Assembly: GCF_036373705.1 (NCBI RefSeq)
Contig: NC_089851.1
Coordinates: 5,921,920-5,985,919, forward strand
Direction: 5' to 3'
From: Amia ocellicauda
Lineage: Eukaryota; Chordata; Actinopteri; Amiiformes; Amiidae
Length of the DNA: 64,000 bases
Part shown: in pieces, positions 30,077 to 45,000 of the stretch
Layout of the letters: each line of letters begins with the position of its first letter
Position numbering within the stretch: the first letter of the stretch is position 1
The notes under the pieces: model-generated
The model's database searches: none
Told to the model about the DNA's origin: nothing
Seen by the model: only the letters and a program-made list of their open reading frames with translations
Program-made: the position numbers and the translations under genes

Positions 30077-33000
30077 CTGCGGGGAGGTACAGACGCACAC
30101 ACACAGATGACATCTCTCTCATAACACAAGAGGAAGATAAGGGACAAGCACAACACATCCCTCCAGATAAAGAAGCACAAAACATCCCTCCAGATAAAGA
30201 AGCACTTGGTCGAAATCTCAGACGCAGACATCAAATCGCAGAAACAGGGCGCAAGTTATATGTATATGTGGGATCATTCTATATATCTCAGAAATGTGTA
30301 TATAGTGTATTTGATTAACATGACTTTATTTTGCAATAAAAAAATATAATTTTCCATTTACTATATTTAACTGCTTGTTATGTCATCCAGAGTCTTTATT
30401 ATAAAAGCTAGAGACAGTGTGTTCATTTTGGCTGCCTTCCATTAATAAATCAGTTTACTGTGGTTACTTCAGTTACCCACAGGGAGAGTTAAAACAGAAG
30501 CGAAAGTGGAAAGACATTTGCGATCGTTTCCTCACCACCCACAGCCTCTGTCCACCGCCAGTTCTAGAATGGTGTGAAAGCGCTGACAGACTGAGGGCCT
30601 GAACACGACGTCCACATTGCACCCCCCCAGAGGCGGGAGTAACCCCCTGCAGGGCTCAACGCTAATCTGGGACACCTGCCGGGATGTCACGGAGGAAACA
30701 GAATCCATTAAAACCATTACTAGAACTTGCAACTCATTATTTACATTCAGAAGCTTGAGCTGAGGGTTCAGTAGATTTAGACTTAGCTTTAGTGACAGTA
30801 TCCACACTTAAATTAAGACCAGGGTTTAAAATGATCAAGATGTTGATGATGATGATGAAGGTGAGGGTTAGGGTTAACTCTAGGCTGAGGGGAAGGACTA
30901 GGATTAAGGCTCGGTTTAGGTTTTAGGTTAGGCTTAAGGCATGGTTAGCACACCCTACCTAGATCTCTGATCCAGCTCTAGTAACTGGAGTTTTAGGTCA
31001 GGAGGAGAGTCAACAAAGCCAAGAAGTTTCTGAATCCCGGAGGTCGACCCAGGCCACCCTACCTCCCTGCTGAGCTCCTGACGTCTGTCGGGGACCTCCT
31101 GTAGTGCCCAACTGGCCGCCAGATGGCTGGTATTGGTGATGTGGACCGTGCTCTTGGCATGGTCTCCCAGCCTCAGCAGCCCCAGGTCTAGAGAAGGAAT
31201 GTTAATGCACACCCGGGGGCCCTGCAAAAAAATTGCAACACTGAGGAGTGAATGTAGCAGCGCGATTTACAATATAGATGCTTTGGCAGGTTGGTTCTTG
31301 ATACAGGAGATGAGGATTATAATGAATCGAGTGTTGCACCTCTTTAGAGAGTGTTATTGGGCCAAGCACTGCTGTGACTGAAGAGCTGCCAGTGGGACGC
31401 CTGCTCCAGTGGCCTCACCTTAAAGGCAGCCTGTACCACGAGGGTGACTGGCTCGTCGTGATGCTCGATGCGACAGTCCAGGCGGAGCGAGTGGCTGCCC
31501 GGCTCCCCTCCGGTCAGCGCCAGCTCCAGATCACAGCACTCGTTCATCTCTGCAACAGAAAAATCACCGCCAGTGCCTTAATCTGCATCTGTAGACCCAT
31601 CTCTCGGTATCTGGAGGGAGGGCGAGCGCTAAGGGGCCACTGAACGTCTGAACCTCTGATATGATTAATAATCAGCCCAGGTTTCTCATTCCAGTCTGGA
31701 GATTTAGTTAAGTTTAGTCATGAACTGTATTCATAAATATCTGAAGAGATCTTAGGGTAAGAATTACCTATGACACCAGTAGGGGGCTCCACTTCCATTA
31801 TATGATGGTCACTGAGCCTCTCCCAGTGAAACACAACGTGCGTTCTGCTGTTATTCCACATCTGAACATGGGACACAGAGGGGGCAGAGATTAGGAAAGA
31901 AAAGAACAGAAGAAACAATATACACATGTTTAGAAGGCTAGGAAAGGTTTGAATTAATATAATCAGGACCACAGAGTAGTGGTTCTCGTGGGAATAAATA
32001 TGGGAACACAAATCATGAAAGGCATCGACCACATCAAACCAGAGGAGCTTTTCCAGATCAGCAGGGACACACGCACCCGGGGACACAAATGGAAATTGGG
32101 CTTCAAGACAGAAAACAGGAGACACTTCTTCACACAGTGAGGCGTCACAGTCTGAACAAACTCCCCAGTGATGTGGCTGAAGAGACAATTTGGGAACATT
32201 CAAAAACAGACTGGATAGGATCCTTGGATCACTTAGTTATTAATGGACACCAAACGAGCATGATGGGTCGAATGGCCTCCTCTCGATTGTAAACTTTCTT
32301 ATGTTCTTAGAAGTAGCACAATGACACTATTGCACAATGTAGTGCAGGGTGCTGGCGATCTGAGTGGATTGATATTGACCTTAAAGCGCCTCTTGATAGT
32401 GGTTCCTGTGACGCTCTCTCCAGGAAAATGAAGGGCGTAGGGCTCCAGCAGGACCTTGTAGTGCTCCGTCGATCCCTTCACCTCGATCTCCATCACAATG
32501 ACATCGTTCACCGCGGCTCTCCTCTGGGCCGGACGGTCTGCTCTGTAGGTTCAGAGAGCTGGACGTCCATGACAGAAAACGGGCTCTCGCTCTTCGAATA
32601 TCACGACCAACAGGATGAGGGTATTAATACTGTGAAGTCATTACAACACAAACTGATGACTGTTCATGACCAAGCAAGACTCGTGTATTTCAAACGACAA
32701 ATCAGAAATATAGGAATAAAGCCTTGTATAATAAAAGTCATATGTTAAAACAGAAAAAAATAGAGATAATAATGAAAGAAAATAGATATGTATCAGCAAT
32801 GTACAGCCGAGGAAAATAAACATATTCTACAGCAACTGCTTATTGGTATGGAAGTGCATGAACATTAAACACCTCAGCAATTACTTATGTGTTTAACAAT
32901 GATAAAAGCAAACTAAGTAATCAGTCCCCAGAGCTGGAATCCTAACTTTCTCGTGGGTTCGATGTATCCACCCCTCTCTCAAACGACGACAACAACAAAA

Positions 33001-36000
33001 CATACATTAACATTAAGGAGTGGGAGTGGAGATTACATCATCCAAAAGCGAAATAAAAAAGCTAAAGACTTGCATATTTACTGGATTCCTCAAATCCATT
33101 TACTCTGAGTGAAAATGCCAGATCTATTTAAGATGTAAACCGCAGATCTGACAGCGCTGCAGTGAGCTCATAAATACTCATTCACATGACAGTACTATAA
33201 TGCATCGCAAAGGACGCTGGAGAATTTGAGTGGTAATGCGGGTCATGTCTGGGAAGGTCACTGGAGAAGGTATATTCACGGCTTGCTTGTTTCACTGAGC
33301 TGCTGTCTAACTGCGGTTTCCTTTGATACGTGCACATTACCTCTGTTTTACATAAGCCTTTTAAATAACTTGGTGAACAGGTCAGGCCACTGGGATAAGA
33401 TCAAGCTGTCAGTTTCTATTCTCCTCAATGCTGGATATGGCCTTTTCTTGACACATTCTCGGGATTAAACGCTTGTTTATTCTCCACATACTTCGTAACA
33501 AAAGACTTAGTTTACTCAAGGACCAAAATATGTACTTTAAGCAGTACAGAAAGCTTGCAGGTTCACAGTACGTCAAGAATTTCCCAAACAACCCCTACCT
33601 GGTAAAATACGGATTCAAACCAGTTTCATATTGCAGTTTCTGGAACTAAATCCCAGAAATTCAACAGACTTTGTACCAGCAGGAATTCTGCTCCATTATC
33701 TCAGAAGAACCGGATGGGGATCAAGGCCAAGCGGATCCTATAAAACACTACTGTATAGAACTCTGCCACCAAGCATGACAGAGACCCAAACATATTTTGT
33801 ATTTCTCATTAGTTCTGTATACGTTACCCATCTCCGCTGGTCTCTTGCGGAGGGTCTGGGATATCCCTCAGGACCAGGTGACACACGCTGTGGTAATCTT
33901 TCAGCTGTAGGGAATTTCAGAGGTGTATTGTAATTTTTTAATTTCTTTAATTTTTAAAGTTCTTTCCACCCTGATGTTTCTGCCTTTATTTTGATTGCCA
34001 AATTTCCTATCATGACCATATCTTTCAAGAATGAAATGCCTCTTAGAGCTGCTGATCACACTTTTCGACGGCTTGTGCCATGCACTGGTGAGCTTTGAAC
34101 ACTTTCCTCCTGCAGCAAAGTCAACAGATATCCATTCAGCTGGAACCCAACACCGTTTTTATCAACGATTTTGTAACTAATACGATCTGGAAAAACAGAA
34201 CGGGCACAATAGGTCCCAACAGCAGACAAGCTGTGTAAACGACAGATAAAAACAAGAGACTGTTTTGAACTTTGTGGGGGATGAAAAAACAACTAAAGAG
34301 CAGTGACCGATTCCAGAGATTAAATCTTGGTGGTTTTTGAGCCTCTATTCATATCATTCAACAAGCTATAAATGAAAATATGGGACTGTACCTCCTGTGG
34401 GCAGTAGCTCAGAGTAAATGCATGATCCTGAAGGGGCGCTAGTGTCCCCTGTCTGGGGTTGATGTCAAATGCTCCATCTGTGGCCATGTTGTAGTCAATC
34501 TTGGCCGGCTTGATCTCCTCCTCTGGCATTAGAGGCTGCAGATTGGGCATCATGATCTGCCAGTGGAAGGGCAGCGCTATGTGACTGAGGGGGGAGCAAA
34601 TAAGCAATCAATGTTTGCAAGGGAGAAGTGGGCAGGTGAACAAGCTGTATGAAAATGGAATGAATGGAGAATGAAAAATAAAACCAGATTTAACCCACAA
34701 CAGAAATTAATCTTCTACTGTATCATTGCATACAGAGGTACAACATATTTAAACACATCCAGCCTGGTGCCGGCTCTACATGCTGTGGAAATGTGATGGT
34801 TCTTGCATCAGATAAATGAGAAAGAACCGCTCTCTCACGCGGTGTTCCTGATGAGCAGCCTCTTCTGCGTCACTGAATGGGGGTTTGCGGCGTCAAAGCG
34901 AACAAAGTGCTCAGCAGTCAAGTCACGGGGCTCCCCTAGGGCCGGCCGGTCTTCTCCCTCGCTGATGGACAGCAGCTGTAGAGCAATGATCTGCCCTGTG
35001 CCTAGGAGCGCACGACACTATGAACCCACGGCCGCACAAGTGCTGACACAAAATTCGAACTGTCACTGGACGAAGCAGAGGTGCCAATCTTTTAAAATTA
35101 GAATCGTTATAAACGTTACTGTTCACCAAATGTGTGAAGTGAAAGAGGAGGAAATAATGATACAGTTTCTATGTGAAAGCTGCTTGAAAGTAAAATTAAA
35201 TTGTGCATTTTATGTGTGTGCGCGCGTGGAATTTGTATTCCTTACCTGTCACCGTGATGTCTTTGACTTGGCAGTTGTCACAAACTATGCTGAAGATCTG
35301 TGTGAAGGTGTCAAACGACGATGGGAAGAATGCCACCTAGAAGAATGCACGTAGAATTAAAATCAGTTTTATATAAAGAATCCACACACAGCCTTCTCTC
35401 AACAATCAAATTCAATGGCAGCAATGTGGGGGGCTGTGTATTGCTCAGATTTGTGTATCAACTAACATGATATTGGGAATTTTACGTGCATTTCAAATAT
35501 GTAAGAACAGTCGTAAAAGCCGACTCCTTTAACCTGCTGGCAATAGGTAAAAGGCGTCTGTTTTAGGTATGTATAAGCTTTGTGTAATTGCATTTCCACT
35601 TGCTGCATATCCTGTTGTGTGTGCTTTCTCAGATTTGTTTTTGTTTTTTGAATATTATGTGAAATCGGGACTCTTATTCATGCATATAAGAAATAAAGTC
35701 TCTAAATAAAGGTCTCCCAGGTTTTTGAAGACTCTGTGTTTTATATTTTTATAGGTATTGCTCCAACGTTGTGTTTGTGTAATAAATAATGTGATTATGA
35801 CATATGTCTGTGCACATTTGAAAGACAAAACAGCCATACGATCACAGCCAATATGCCAGAAGCACATGGTTTAGAACTAGGGTTGCACTGAAAGAGCTAA
35901 AGTAAAATAAAAGCTCTGCCACAGGAGCCAAATCCTGAGCATCCCAAAAAACGACAACAAACACAGAATCACAGAAAGACAAGCTTGATTATAAAGAGGT

Positions 36001-39000
36001 GCTTGACTGTAAACATTGTCAAACCACATGGCACAGTTCAAACAGACCTCCACGATGGTGGCCTGGCCGGGATGCAGCTCAAAGAGTGACGGACAGATCC
36101 CGAAAGGAGGCTGCTCCGTGAAGCCAACTGTGGTCACGGACTGCAAAGTGAATTCAGACACACATGAGAGCAAAACCACATCTCCCAGCATCTCAACACT
36201 GCAGCACAGCATTCTGCTACATTTCACACTAAATTGTAGTTTAATGAGATAAGGGAAATTACCTTAAACCTTTTTGTTCACTTCATAATATCTCTGAATT
36301 TTATCTGATCAATTGACCCTGTTTATCTTTATTAACCAAATACTAAAAAGAGAAAGTATCTTCTAGGAGAGTATCTTGTGACACTGGATCACAGAATCGA
36401 CTGTGTGAAGATGTTTACCCTGAAGTTTGCTGCTGGCCACATTTTCTTGGGCATAATGCAAAACCTCCCAGTGCTGAGACCCTCATTTTGGCAGAGAAAC
36501 TCAGTGATCTTCACTCCACCAGCCAGGCAGAAACCGCAGTCCAAGACACTGGGCACTAATCGCGTACCAGAGGAAGGGGAAAAGTGTTAATATGTGCGTC
36601 CCCAAGCACACCACCTTTGAGTGATGTCAATGCAATGTGTACGGTGAGAGAAGGCTTCTGTCAGTGAAGGCAGTAAGCATTTCTACACAATCGTACAAAT
36701 ATCGTGAGAACTTCAGTGAGAGGTTGTACGAGACAGGTTCTGCATTTTCCAAAGCTGATTGAGCTGGCCTATGAATCTATCATAACTTATATTGAAGCTT
36801 GATCGTTAATCAAAGCCTAACCAAGTGTGCCAAGTACAGCTCTGAGGAATGAGGAGTATCGGTAACAATAGCAAGGCCATCACAACACACACGCCCCCAA
36901 AGCCAACGAGACAGAGTGAGTGTGTGTGTGTATGCGTGTGTGTTTGTGTCTGCGTGTGTGTGTGTGAGTGTGCCTGTGTGTGCGTGTCTGTGTGTGCATG
37001 TGTATGTGTGACAGTGAATTTAACCTCAGATCTATCAAATACTGACAAACTTGGTCGTTTTCCCACAGTTTTGCAATGGTTTTGCCATGCATTGTTCTTG
37101 GCTTTGCCATGGTTTCTATCATGGTTTACTATACCTTTACTGTGATATAAATTTGACCACACACTTTACTGTGGTTTTACCACAGCATATCACAGGAAAA
37201 CAATTACATGATCCATATCTCCTGAATTCGAATTTGTAAATCCAACGCAAGTCCTTACGTGTTAGAATTGGTGGTGGTCTTCTAGCTTCAATGGGCACCA
37301 CCAGTGGGTAGAGGGCCTGTGTCTCCACTAAAACAAAGTCCTCGAAGTCTGCCAGGGAGTCTGGAGCAAAGCGCACTGTGTAGTGGCAGCTCATCCCAGG
37401 GGCAACAATGCCCCCTTCTCCAGGGAATTTCCCTGGGAAAACAGGACATACATATGTTGAACACAATAGCCTACTGAAATTATCACTACATCATCTCATG
37501 TGTGGAAAAATACATGACACAAAGAATGTAGCCATTGAAGAGTTACCCCCCCCCCCAGTAGGTTTGATTTAATGACATTTGTATTAAACACAAAGCTAAT
37601 TAAACAGTTTGTCCTAATGGTGGAAAGTTATAAGCCAAGAGCCAGCTCTCAAACAAACAACAGCTTAAAAAAACAACAACAGATGTAGATACTAAACACA
37701 GAGCACTATCAAGTCTGTGACCTTTTAAGAACCAAGCATTATTTGTGAAACACGGTTATTTATTTTTAATATAAACAAGGCATTCAAATGTACATCAAAT
37801 AACCTTGAAACTACAGCAAAATGAGGGAGGAGAAGAAGCAGTGAAATGAAAATGACAGTTGCTCAAAGCAAAAGGTAAATGTCAACAGGTATGAGGTTTT
37901 TGAGGTCAGTTCTTGATGACAGAACTCCAAGTCAGCTTAAAGAAACTGAGAAAATCCCATATGGAAGACAAATATAAGTTAAGTCTGAAAACCACCAAAC
38001 CACTAGTACATTGTATTCTGATGAAAGCTCTGGTGAAATGTATACTTGATGCCAATCTGTGCTTGTAAAACATTGTAAAATATAAGTTTTCGATATATTA
38101 CTTTAATTAAGGAAAAAATATAACTTTCACATGCTAAAATTGGAGAAGTGCAAATTATTTTTTGACTTTTGGTAACACTCACTCAACATCTGACCCTTTC
38201 CCTGAACTGAAGGTTAAATTCTTCAGCCAAGTCAATCCATAATATTCCTGAATGCTTTTTTGCACAAACATGTTTGAGTTTGAAAGGCATGCCATGTCTC
38301 AACAACAGATGGCACTATTTGTACACACACATGTTTTTAGGCAGTAAGTATTACTATAGCAGGAGTTGCCAGGTCTGCTTCTCAAGGGCCTCGATGCAGG
38401 TTTTCAGAGGTCCAGTTAATCGGTTAAATGGAATAATTTAGCGCTGAACTGAAACAAAGCCAAGAACATTGTACTGGCTTCTGGAATGCAACCGGCCATG
38501 CCTGTTTTCTAACACAGGAAATATACCTTAGATATCACAGACAGAAGGTAGGAATCATATGGTCCCCTTAATATGACAACAAATAACCTCAAACAAAATG
38601 TCAAAAAGTGTTTATAAATCACCAATACTTGGATATTTCCAGATTCAATTGTCATTTCATTGCCATTGCCGTTCTGTTTGGGTCAGATGTGTATTTACTT
38701 TTGCCAGAACCAAGGGATGGAAAAGACATCTACATTCTGTGACATAAAGATGTCTATCACCTGTGACAAAAGCAGTAACACCTTTTGTGTAGGTTCTGTT
38801 AAAATGTGAAAAATATACAAAGCTTTCCTGGGACTAAAGTGCTTAAAATAGAAGAATAGATTTAGATAATGAGTCTGGAGGGCCCTGTAAAAATCGCATG
38901 ACAAGGGCATGAATGGCTCTGCGGCAGATGTTTCCTACCTGCGTGTCTAATTCAATACGGCGAGCTAATGAACGCCTCTAGCCTGTGATATCTAGGGGGT

Positions 39001-42000
39001 GTGAGGAGGAGAAGCTCACCAAGGCCGATGGAAAAGTACGGTGTGGAAGGGGGGATGACACGGACATGCCGGCTGGTGGCGGTCAGGTTCCGCAGCTCCA
39101 AAGTCGTCTAAAATGGGGAAAACATGAATTTATATCTGCGTGAACCCTTGGAGAAAATGGCCAGGTGACACTGTATTGTCAGGTATTGTGTCAGTCGGTG
39201 TTTTTTTAACCATGCTGGTTTTATTGGACGTGTTTTTGAAGAGGCTCTGAGCGCTACCTCGTAAATCTGCCCCACTCTGTAGTCGTTAAAGAACACAATG
39301 GCTGGATTGGCAAGAAAAACCGGAATGGCTTCGAGTGGATCGCTGCGGGAAAAAGGGGAGGAAAAAAAGAGTTTGCAAGAAGGTAACACAATATGATAGT
39401 ACGGCAGATATGACCACTATAACACACAGTGATCGTGGTATGAATCAATGACAAATATAATAATCTTATAAGGCCATAGTGTATGAAAAGAGGAAAGGGT
39501 TGGGTAAATTCCTGGAAGTTTTTTTTTTTCCCTTGTTGTAATAATTCCACATTTATGAATAGATTAGTGGCCCTAATTTCATTTAGCAGCAAGTCATAAG
39601 GACGTTAAACATTAAAATACAAATGTCAGTTAGGTTTCAGTTTTACCCATGACATTCACCAGGAAATGTTACATATTTAGCTTATAAATATGTAAAACAA
39701 TGAATACAAAGATACATTTCTCTTTTCATCTTATAATACTACCAATAGACGATACAAGTGTAATGTGGGACAGTGCTGAATATTATAAAAGGCTTGTGCA
39801 ATATTGCAGAGTTATGCCTAAGGGCCAGGCAGCACAACAAACCATCAACAATTGACGGGTTTGTCTGTGACATATGGAGAAGTAGCTCAGGTGCTAAACG
39901 CTACCGGGGTTCTCTTTTTGTTTTCCACACATCTCTAAATTGTTTCCTTCCATGACAAAAAGGAGATCTTTGTTCTGCTTTCACCGTGGTTGTTTCAGCA
40001 CATAGATGATGCAAGCGCAATATGGGCATTATCATTTATTATCACTGTAAAATGTTCATCGCAACGCTGAATTCCACAGGGAAGTCATGTGCCCTCAGTT
40101 ATTAACTGTCAGATGATGGGGGGACTTGGTCTTGTGATTCCCTGGGATGCAGTGAATCAAAAAAAACACATTTTCTGGCCAGCCCAGGCTCGGGAAAGGG
40201 GGTGATTGCCAGCACAGCAGTCAAACTGTGTAACTTGCTGCAGAAGGGTAATTTTAAAAATGTCACCTGAGCAGTGTCACACCTGGGCAGTTTCATTCCT
40301 GAGCCAAGTCACTGACATTATTACACCCAATTTGGAGATACCTACCATTCTTTATCTTAAGATAACAAATGGAAGGTATCGCCAAACTCAATGGAATGGA
40401 ACCGGGTGTGACAATGCCAGTAGTATTTTCAGAGGTGTCCCAACTGACTCCTTATTTTACCCACCTCTTTTGATTGTTGCTAAAACCAGCTTGTTCTGGG
40501 TACCTGAAAGGACTCAAACATGTGCCTGCAACAATACAGAACAATGCTCAGCGCAGGAGCCTCAACACGTCACCCAGAGGTGCGTACTATATCGCCCTTT
40601 TCCTCTCATCACCGGACTTTTGCTTTATCTACAACAAAACGCATGTGCTACCTTTCCTCCACCAGCACCCTCTTCCCCTCCACCATCCTCTCCACCTTCC
40701 TCATGGGCAGGATCAGGGACTTTCCCCCCCGGTGGGCATGAGGGGGCAGGAAGCGAGGGTTGCGGAGGAAGTTGTGTCTCTCCTGCAGCTTGGCCACGGC
40801 GGCCCGCTCCTCAGACAGGCTGCTCCCACCCAGCTCCTCCTTCCACACCACTTTTCTGGACGGGCCGGATTTCTAAAACAAAGAAACAAAATCGATAAAG
40901 GCATCAGAACACGGGCGCTACAATCTGGGTTGTGTTTCTAATAGGAGCCGTGATACACATTTCTGGACTGAAGCATATGAAGGAGATAACATAATGCCAG
41001 AAATATAATTACAGGGACAACCTTCTTCTCATTTAGTTTAATTTAAAGTGCATAAAGCAAAGAGGCAAGTTAATGAAATAAGTTTAAAATAACATTTCGA
41101 CTCTTTACAACATTTATAACTAATAACATAGAAACAGAAACATTTGGGGGCAGCAAGGTTGCCAGGAATTATTCCTGTTTCCCAACACAACATGTCCAGC
41201 TGCATTTAACCTGCCATGGGTATGGCCAGAAATGTTTTGTTCTAGTACATACCTCTTCCTCACTTTGCAGGTGTACACATGATGCTGCAAGGCCTTGGAG
41301 AAACCAGATACTCAAATACTCATATACTCATTCAGGACGAGATGTCTTTTTTTACAGCATATGACATCACTGTGAAACGCTGCCCTCAAGGCAGATATTA
41401 AGGATTCCTGCAGTGATTGTGCATAGCGTTAACCTCAGTCTGTCAACAGCTTCCATAAATCAGCTGATCGCCAACCTGAAGTGAACCTTGAAAAGCTGCG
41501 ATTTTAAATCTCCGCCTAGAATAAAAATGATGCAAACTGCACTTCAGGGGCTGAATACAGTATGTGATACGCATGTTGAATTCAACTGTAGCTGAAAGCC
41601 AACACAGTCTTACTTTAATGGATTTGATGACCCTCGTACTGCTCTCTGGAGTGGAAGGGAGTGTTAGAGACACTTCTGACTCCTCTAATATGCTTTCGGC
41701 TGTCCTTTCCGGAGGTGGGATTTCAGTGTAATCGTCATCTTGGGAAGATCTGGAAACATGCTGAGTGAAGCTCAGTGTTGGATTGGCAAAGCTTGGAGCC
41801 GATTTTCCTTGGGAAGTGCATGACAGAAGAAAGATGACACTCAATCAAATTCCTTTTAATTCTGTCAGGGGTGGCAACCACATACTATCTGAGGAATATA
41901 TATCAAATTAATGTTGTAACTGTTAAATGGCCAAAAAAGGCTGCTATTGTTAAAGGAGCTGCTATTAACTGCTATTAATCTAGAAGCTGATTATTGACAT

Positions 42001-45000
42001 ATGATTTTATGATTAAAAAGCATAAGTGATCCATTCAGGATATGGTGCGACATGCTCGCACTGGAACATATTTTCTACAAATGGTGCCATGAGATACAAC
42101 CTTGACCTTTTGGGAATAAATATACATTTAAATTGAACGATCAAAAATTTAAAGAATACAATTTTACCCCCTTCTTTTACTACCTTGAATCATTCAGATT
42201 TGTGCAGTACCTTTGGGTGCCTTTGTAAGTAGTTGTTGCTCCGTAACGTAGTCCTCGGGACAGATCAAGTGGTGCTGTTTTAGAAGACTGTTGTCCACAC
42301 ACCACTTGAAGGTTGATTTCACTGAGAACAGAACTTAAAATCATTCCCTTCACCTCACCATTTAAAAAATGTCCGCGAGTTGAGCATGCAAAGAGAAGTG
42401 CTTTATTATCTAAGATATCTCAGATACATCAGCACACGATCTTGTTATACTATGGGCCAGACCACATCAAATAATGATCTACACAGCTTTCGTCTGTACC
42501 CTATCGCGGTTTCATTTATTCATAGAAGCCAATTCTACTATTTTAAAATCAAAACACAATAAGGTACAAGTTTAAAGTAATGTAAATATTTTAAAAAATG
42601 TGATATCTTGTAACAATTGTATGTCACCCTGGATAAGGGTGTCTGTTAAGAAATTGAGTAATAATTCATGTTTCACAGGTGTGTCAAAGTTTTGATTTGG
42701 TCTCAGAAGTTTCAAATCCCTTATCGTTATGATTACCCATATGACAACTACCTATCCTACTCCTGGCTCTACTGTATTTATGCTACCATTTACAAAAACA
42801 TGAAAGGCAGCGTGTGCAACATGCTTATCTTTGATACAGAGTGATGAGACAAAAGTAAACAGACGTTCAGGACAGGAAAGAACATGTTTATTCTGAAGCC
42901 AATTGATTAATTTTCATGAATGATGGCCCAAATCTCTATTCTTCTGTATTTAGCTGCTGATATAGTCTTCTTGTCAGTTTTGCATGATGTTTACAACATG
43001 ATAAAATCTAGATGCTCTGTTCTGTTGTGGCACTTCAGTAGTGAATCGCCATCTATAGTTGTCAACATATTGGAGAACATATTTAAGCTGGTTGCAATTT
43101 TGTTTTCCTCTCCTATCATATCAAGCTCAGTCCATGACATAGAAAACCTAAGGGGATTACATAATTTGACACACCTACAGTGAAGGAAAAAAGTATTTGA
43201 TCCCCTGCTGATTTTGTACGTTTGCCCACTGACAAAGAAATGATCAGTCTATAATTATAATGGTAGGTGTATTTTAACAGTGAGAGACAGAATAACAACA
43301 AACAAATCCAGAAAAACACATTTCAAAAAAGTTATAAATTGATTTGCATGTTAATGAGAGAAATAAGTATTTGATCCCCTATCAATCAGCAAGATTTCTG
43401 GCTCCCAGGTGTCTTTTATACAGGTAACGAGCTGAGATTAGGAGCACTCTCTTAAAGGGAGTGCTCCTAATTTCAGCTCGTTACCTGTATAAGAGACACC
43501 TGTCCACACAAGCAATCAATCAATCAGATTCCAAACTCTCCACCATGGCCAAGACCAAAGAGCTGTCCAAGGATGTCAGGGACAAGACTGTAGACCTACA
43601 CAAGGCTGGAATGGGCTACAAGACCATCGCCAAGCAGCTTGGTGAGAAGGTGACAACAGTTGGTGTGATTATTCGCAAATGGAAGAATCACAAAATAACT
43701 GTCAGTCTCCCTCGGTCTGGGGCTCCATGCAAGATCTCACCTCGTGGAGTTTCAATGATCATGAGAACGGTGAGGAATCAGCCCAGAACTACACGGGAGG
43801 ATCTTGTTAATGATCTCAAGGCAGCTGGGACCATAGTCACCAAGAAAACAATTGGTAACACACTACGCCGTGAAGGACTGAAATCCTGCAGCGCCCGCAA
43901 GGTCCCCCTGCTCAAGAAAGCACATGTACAGGCCCGTCTGAAGTTTGCCAATGAACATCTGAATGATTCAGAGGAGAACTGGGTGAAAGTGTTGTGGTCA
44001 GATGAGACCAAAATCGAGCTCTTTGGCATCAACTCAACTCGCCATGTTTGGAGGAGGAGGAATGACCCCAAGAACACCATCCCCACCGTCAAACATGGAG
44101 GTGGAAACATTATGCTTTGGGGGTGTTTTTCTGCTAAGGGGACAGGACAACTGCACCGCATCAAAGGGACGATGGACGGGGCCATGTACCGTCAAATCTT
44201 GGGTGAGAACCTCCTTCCCTCAGCCAGGGCATTGAAAATGGGTCGTGGATGGGTATTCCAGCATGACAATGACCCAAAACACACAGCCAAGGCAACAAAG
44301 GAGTGGCTCAAGAAGAAGCACATTAAGGTCCTGGAGTGGCCTAGCCAGTCTCCAGACCTTAATCCCACAGAAAATCTGTGGAGGGAGCTGAAGGTTTGAG
44401 TTGCCAAACGTCAGCCTCGAAACCTTAATGACTTGGAGAGGATCTGCAAAGAGGAGTGGGACAAAATCCCTCCTGAGATGTGTGCAAACCTGGTGGCCAA
44501 CTACAAGAAACGTCTGACCTCTGTGATTGCCAACAAGGGTCGAAGGGGTCAAATACTTATTTCCCTCATTAACATGCAAATCAATTTATAACTTTTTTGA
44601 AATGTGTTTTTCTGGATTTTTTTGTTGTTATTCTGTCTCTCACTGTTAAAATACACCTACCATTAAAATTATAGACTGATCATTTCTTTGTCAGTGGGCG
44701 AACGTACAAAATCAGCAGGGGATCAAATACTTTTCCCTCACTGTAGAAGGACATCAAAGGACATCAGATTAGTAGTTAATCTTGTTACAATAGATTTAAT
44801 GATATAGTTCCATATACAGATACAGACTCCTGGAGGGAGTGCAGACACAATGCCCCACAGTGTCAGGGCATGTATAGACACTTATTGTACATTACTCCAT
44901 ATAAATACTAACACAAAACACAAATGTTAGGTTTTCCACGACTAATTTTGAAGGGACTTCATACGAGAGATAAATAATTGCATAAACTTTATTCCCAGGG

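Larger units (their letters stand above)
30536..37432 (-). other. dlec1 exons 9-20: central Ig/ASH-like repeats
   Basis: Exons on the minus strand: 37432-37259, 36555-36419, 36140-36048, 35336-35246, 35001-34839, 34584-34392, 33904-33828, 32542-32380, 31861-31768, 31549-31419, 31221-31063, 30675-30536. They encode about residues 372-910. ASH-like repeat starts are visible at residues 434-438 (LDCGF, then GRFCIMP) and 821-824 (LDLG, then [12 protein letters not shown]). The donor of the last exon in this block splits a codon so that the next residue becomes Cys where human DLEC1 has Trp. Exon 15 (33904-33828) is supported by LKDYHSV and is the shortest in the block. Confidence 0.92.

Noticed and set aside
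30850..30950. Interstitial telomere (TTAGGG) array
   Set aside because: Only one or two GGGTTAGGGTTA units occur, among degenerate GGTTAGG words, too few for a telomeric array.
34803..35354. 183-codon plus-strand frame
   Set aside because: It covers dlec1 exons 12 and 13 on the opposite strand and has no family features.
36849..37162. Cys-Val and His-Thr repeat proteins
   Set aside because: They are frames across a TG microsatellite.
40206..40898. 230-codon plus-strand open frame
   Set aside because: It runs antisense over dlec1 exon 6 (40872-40652), which is supported on the minus strand by homology and splicing. The Pro/Ser-rich part is the shadow of that exon.
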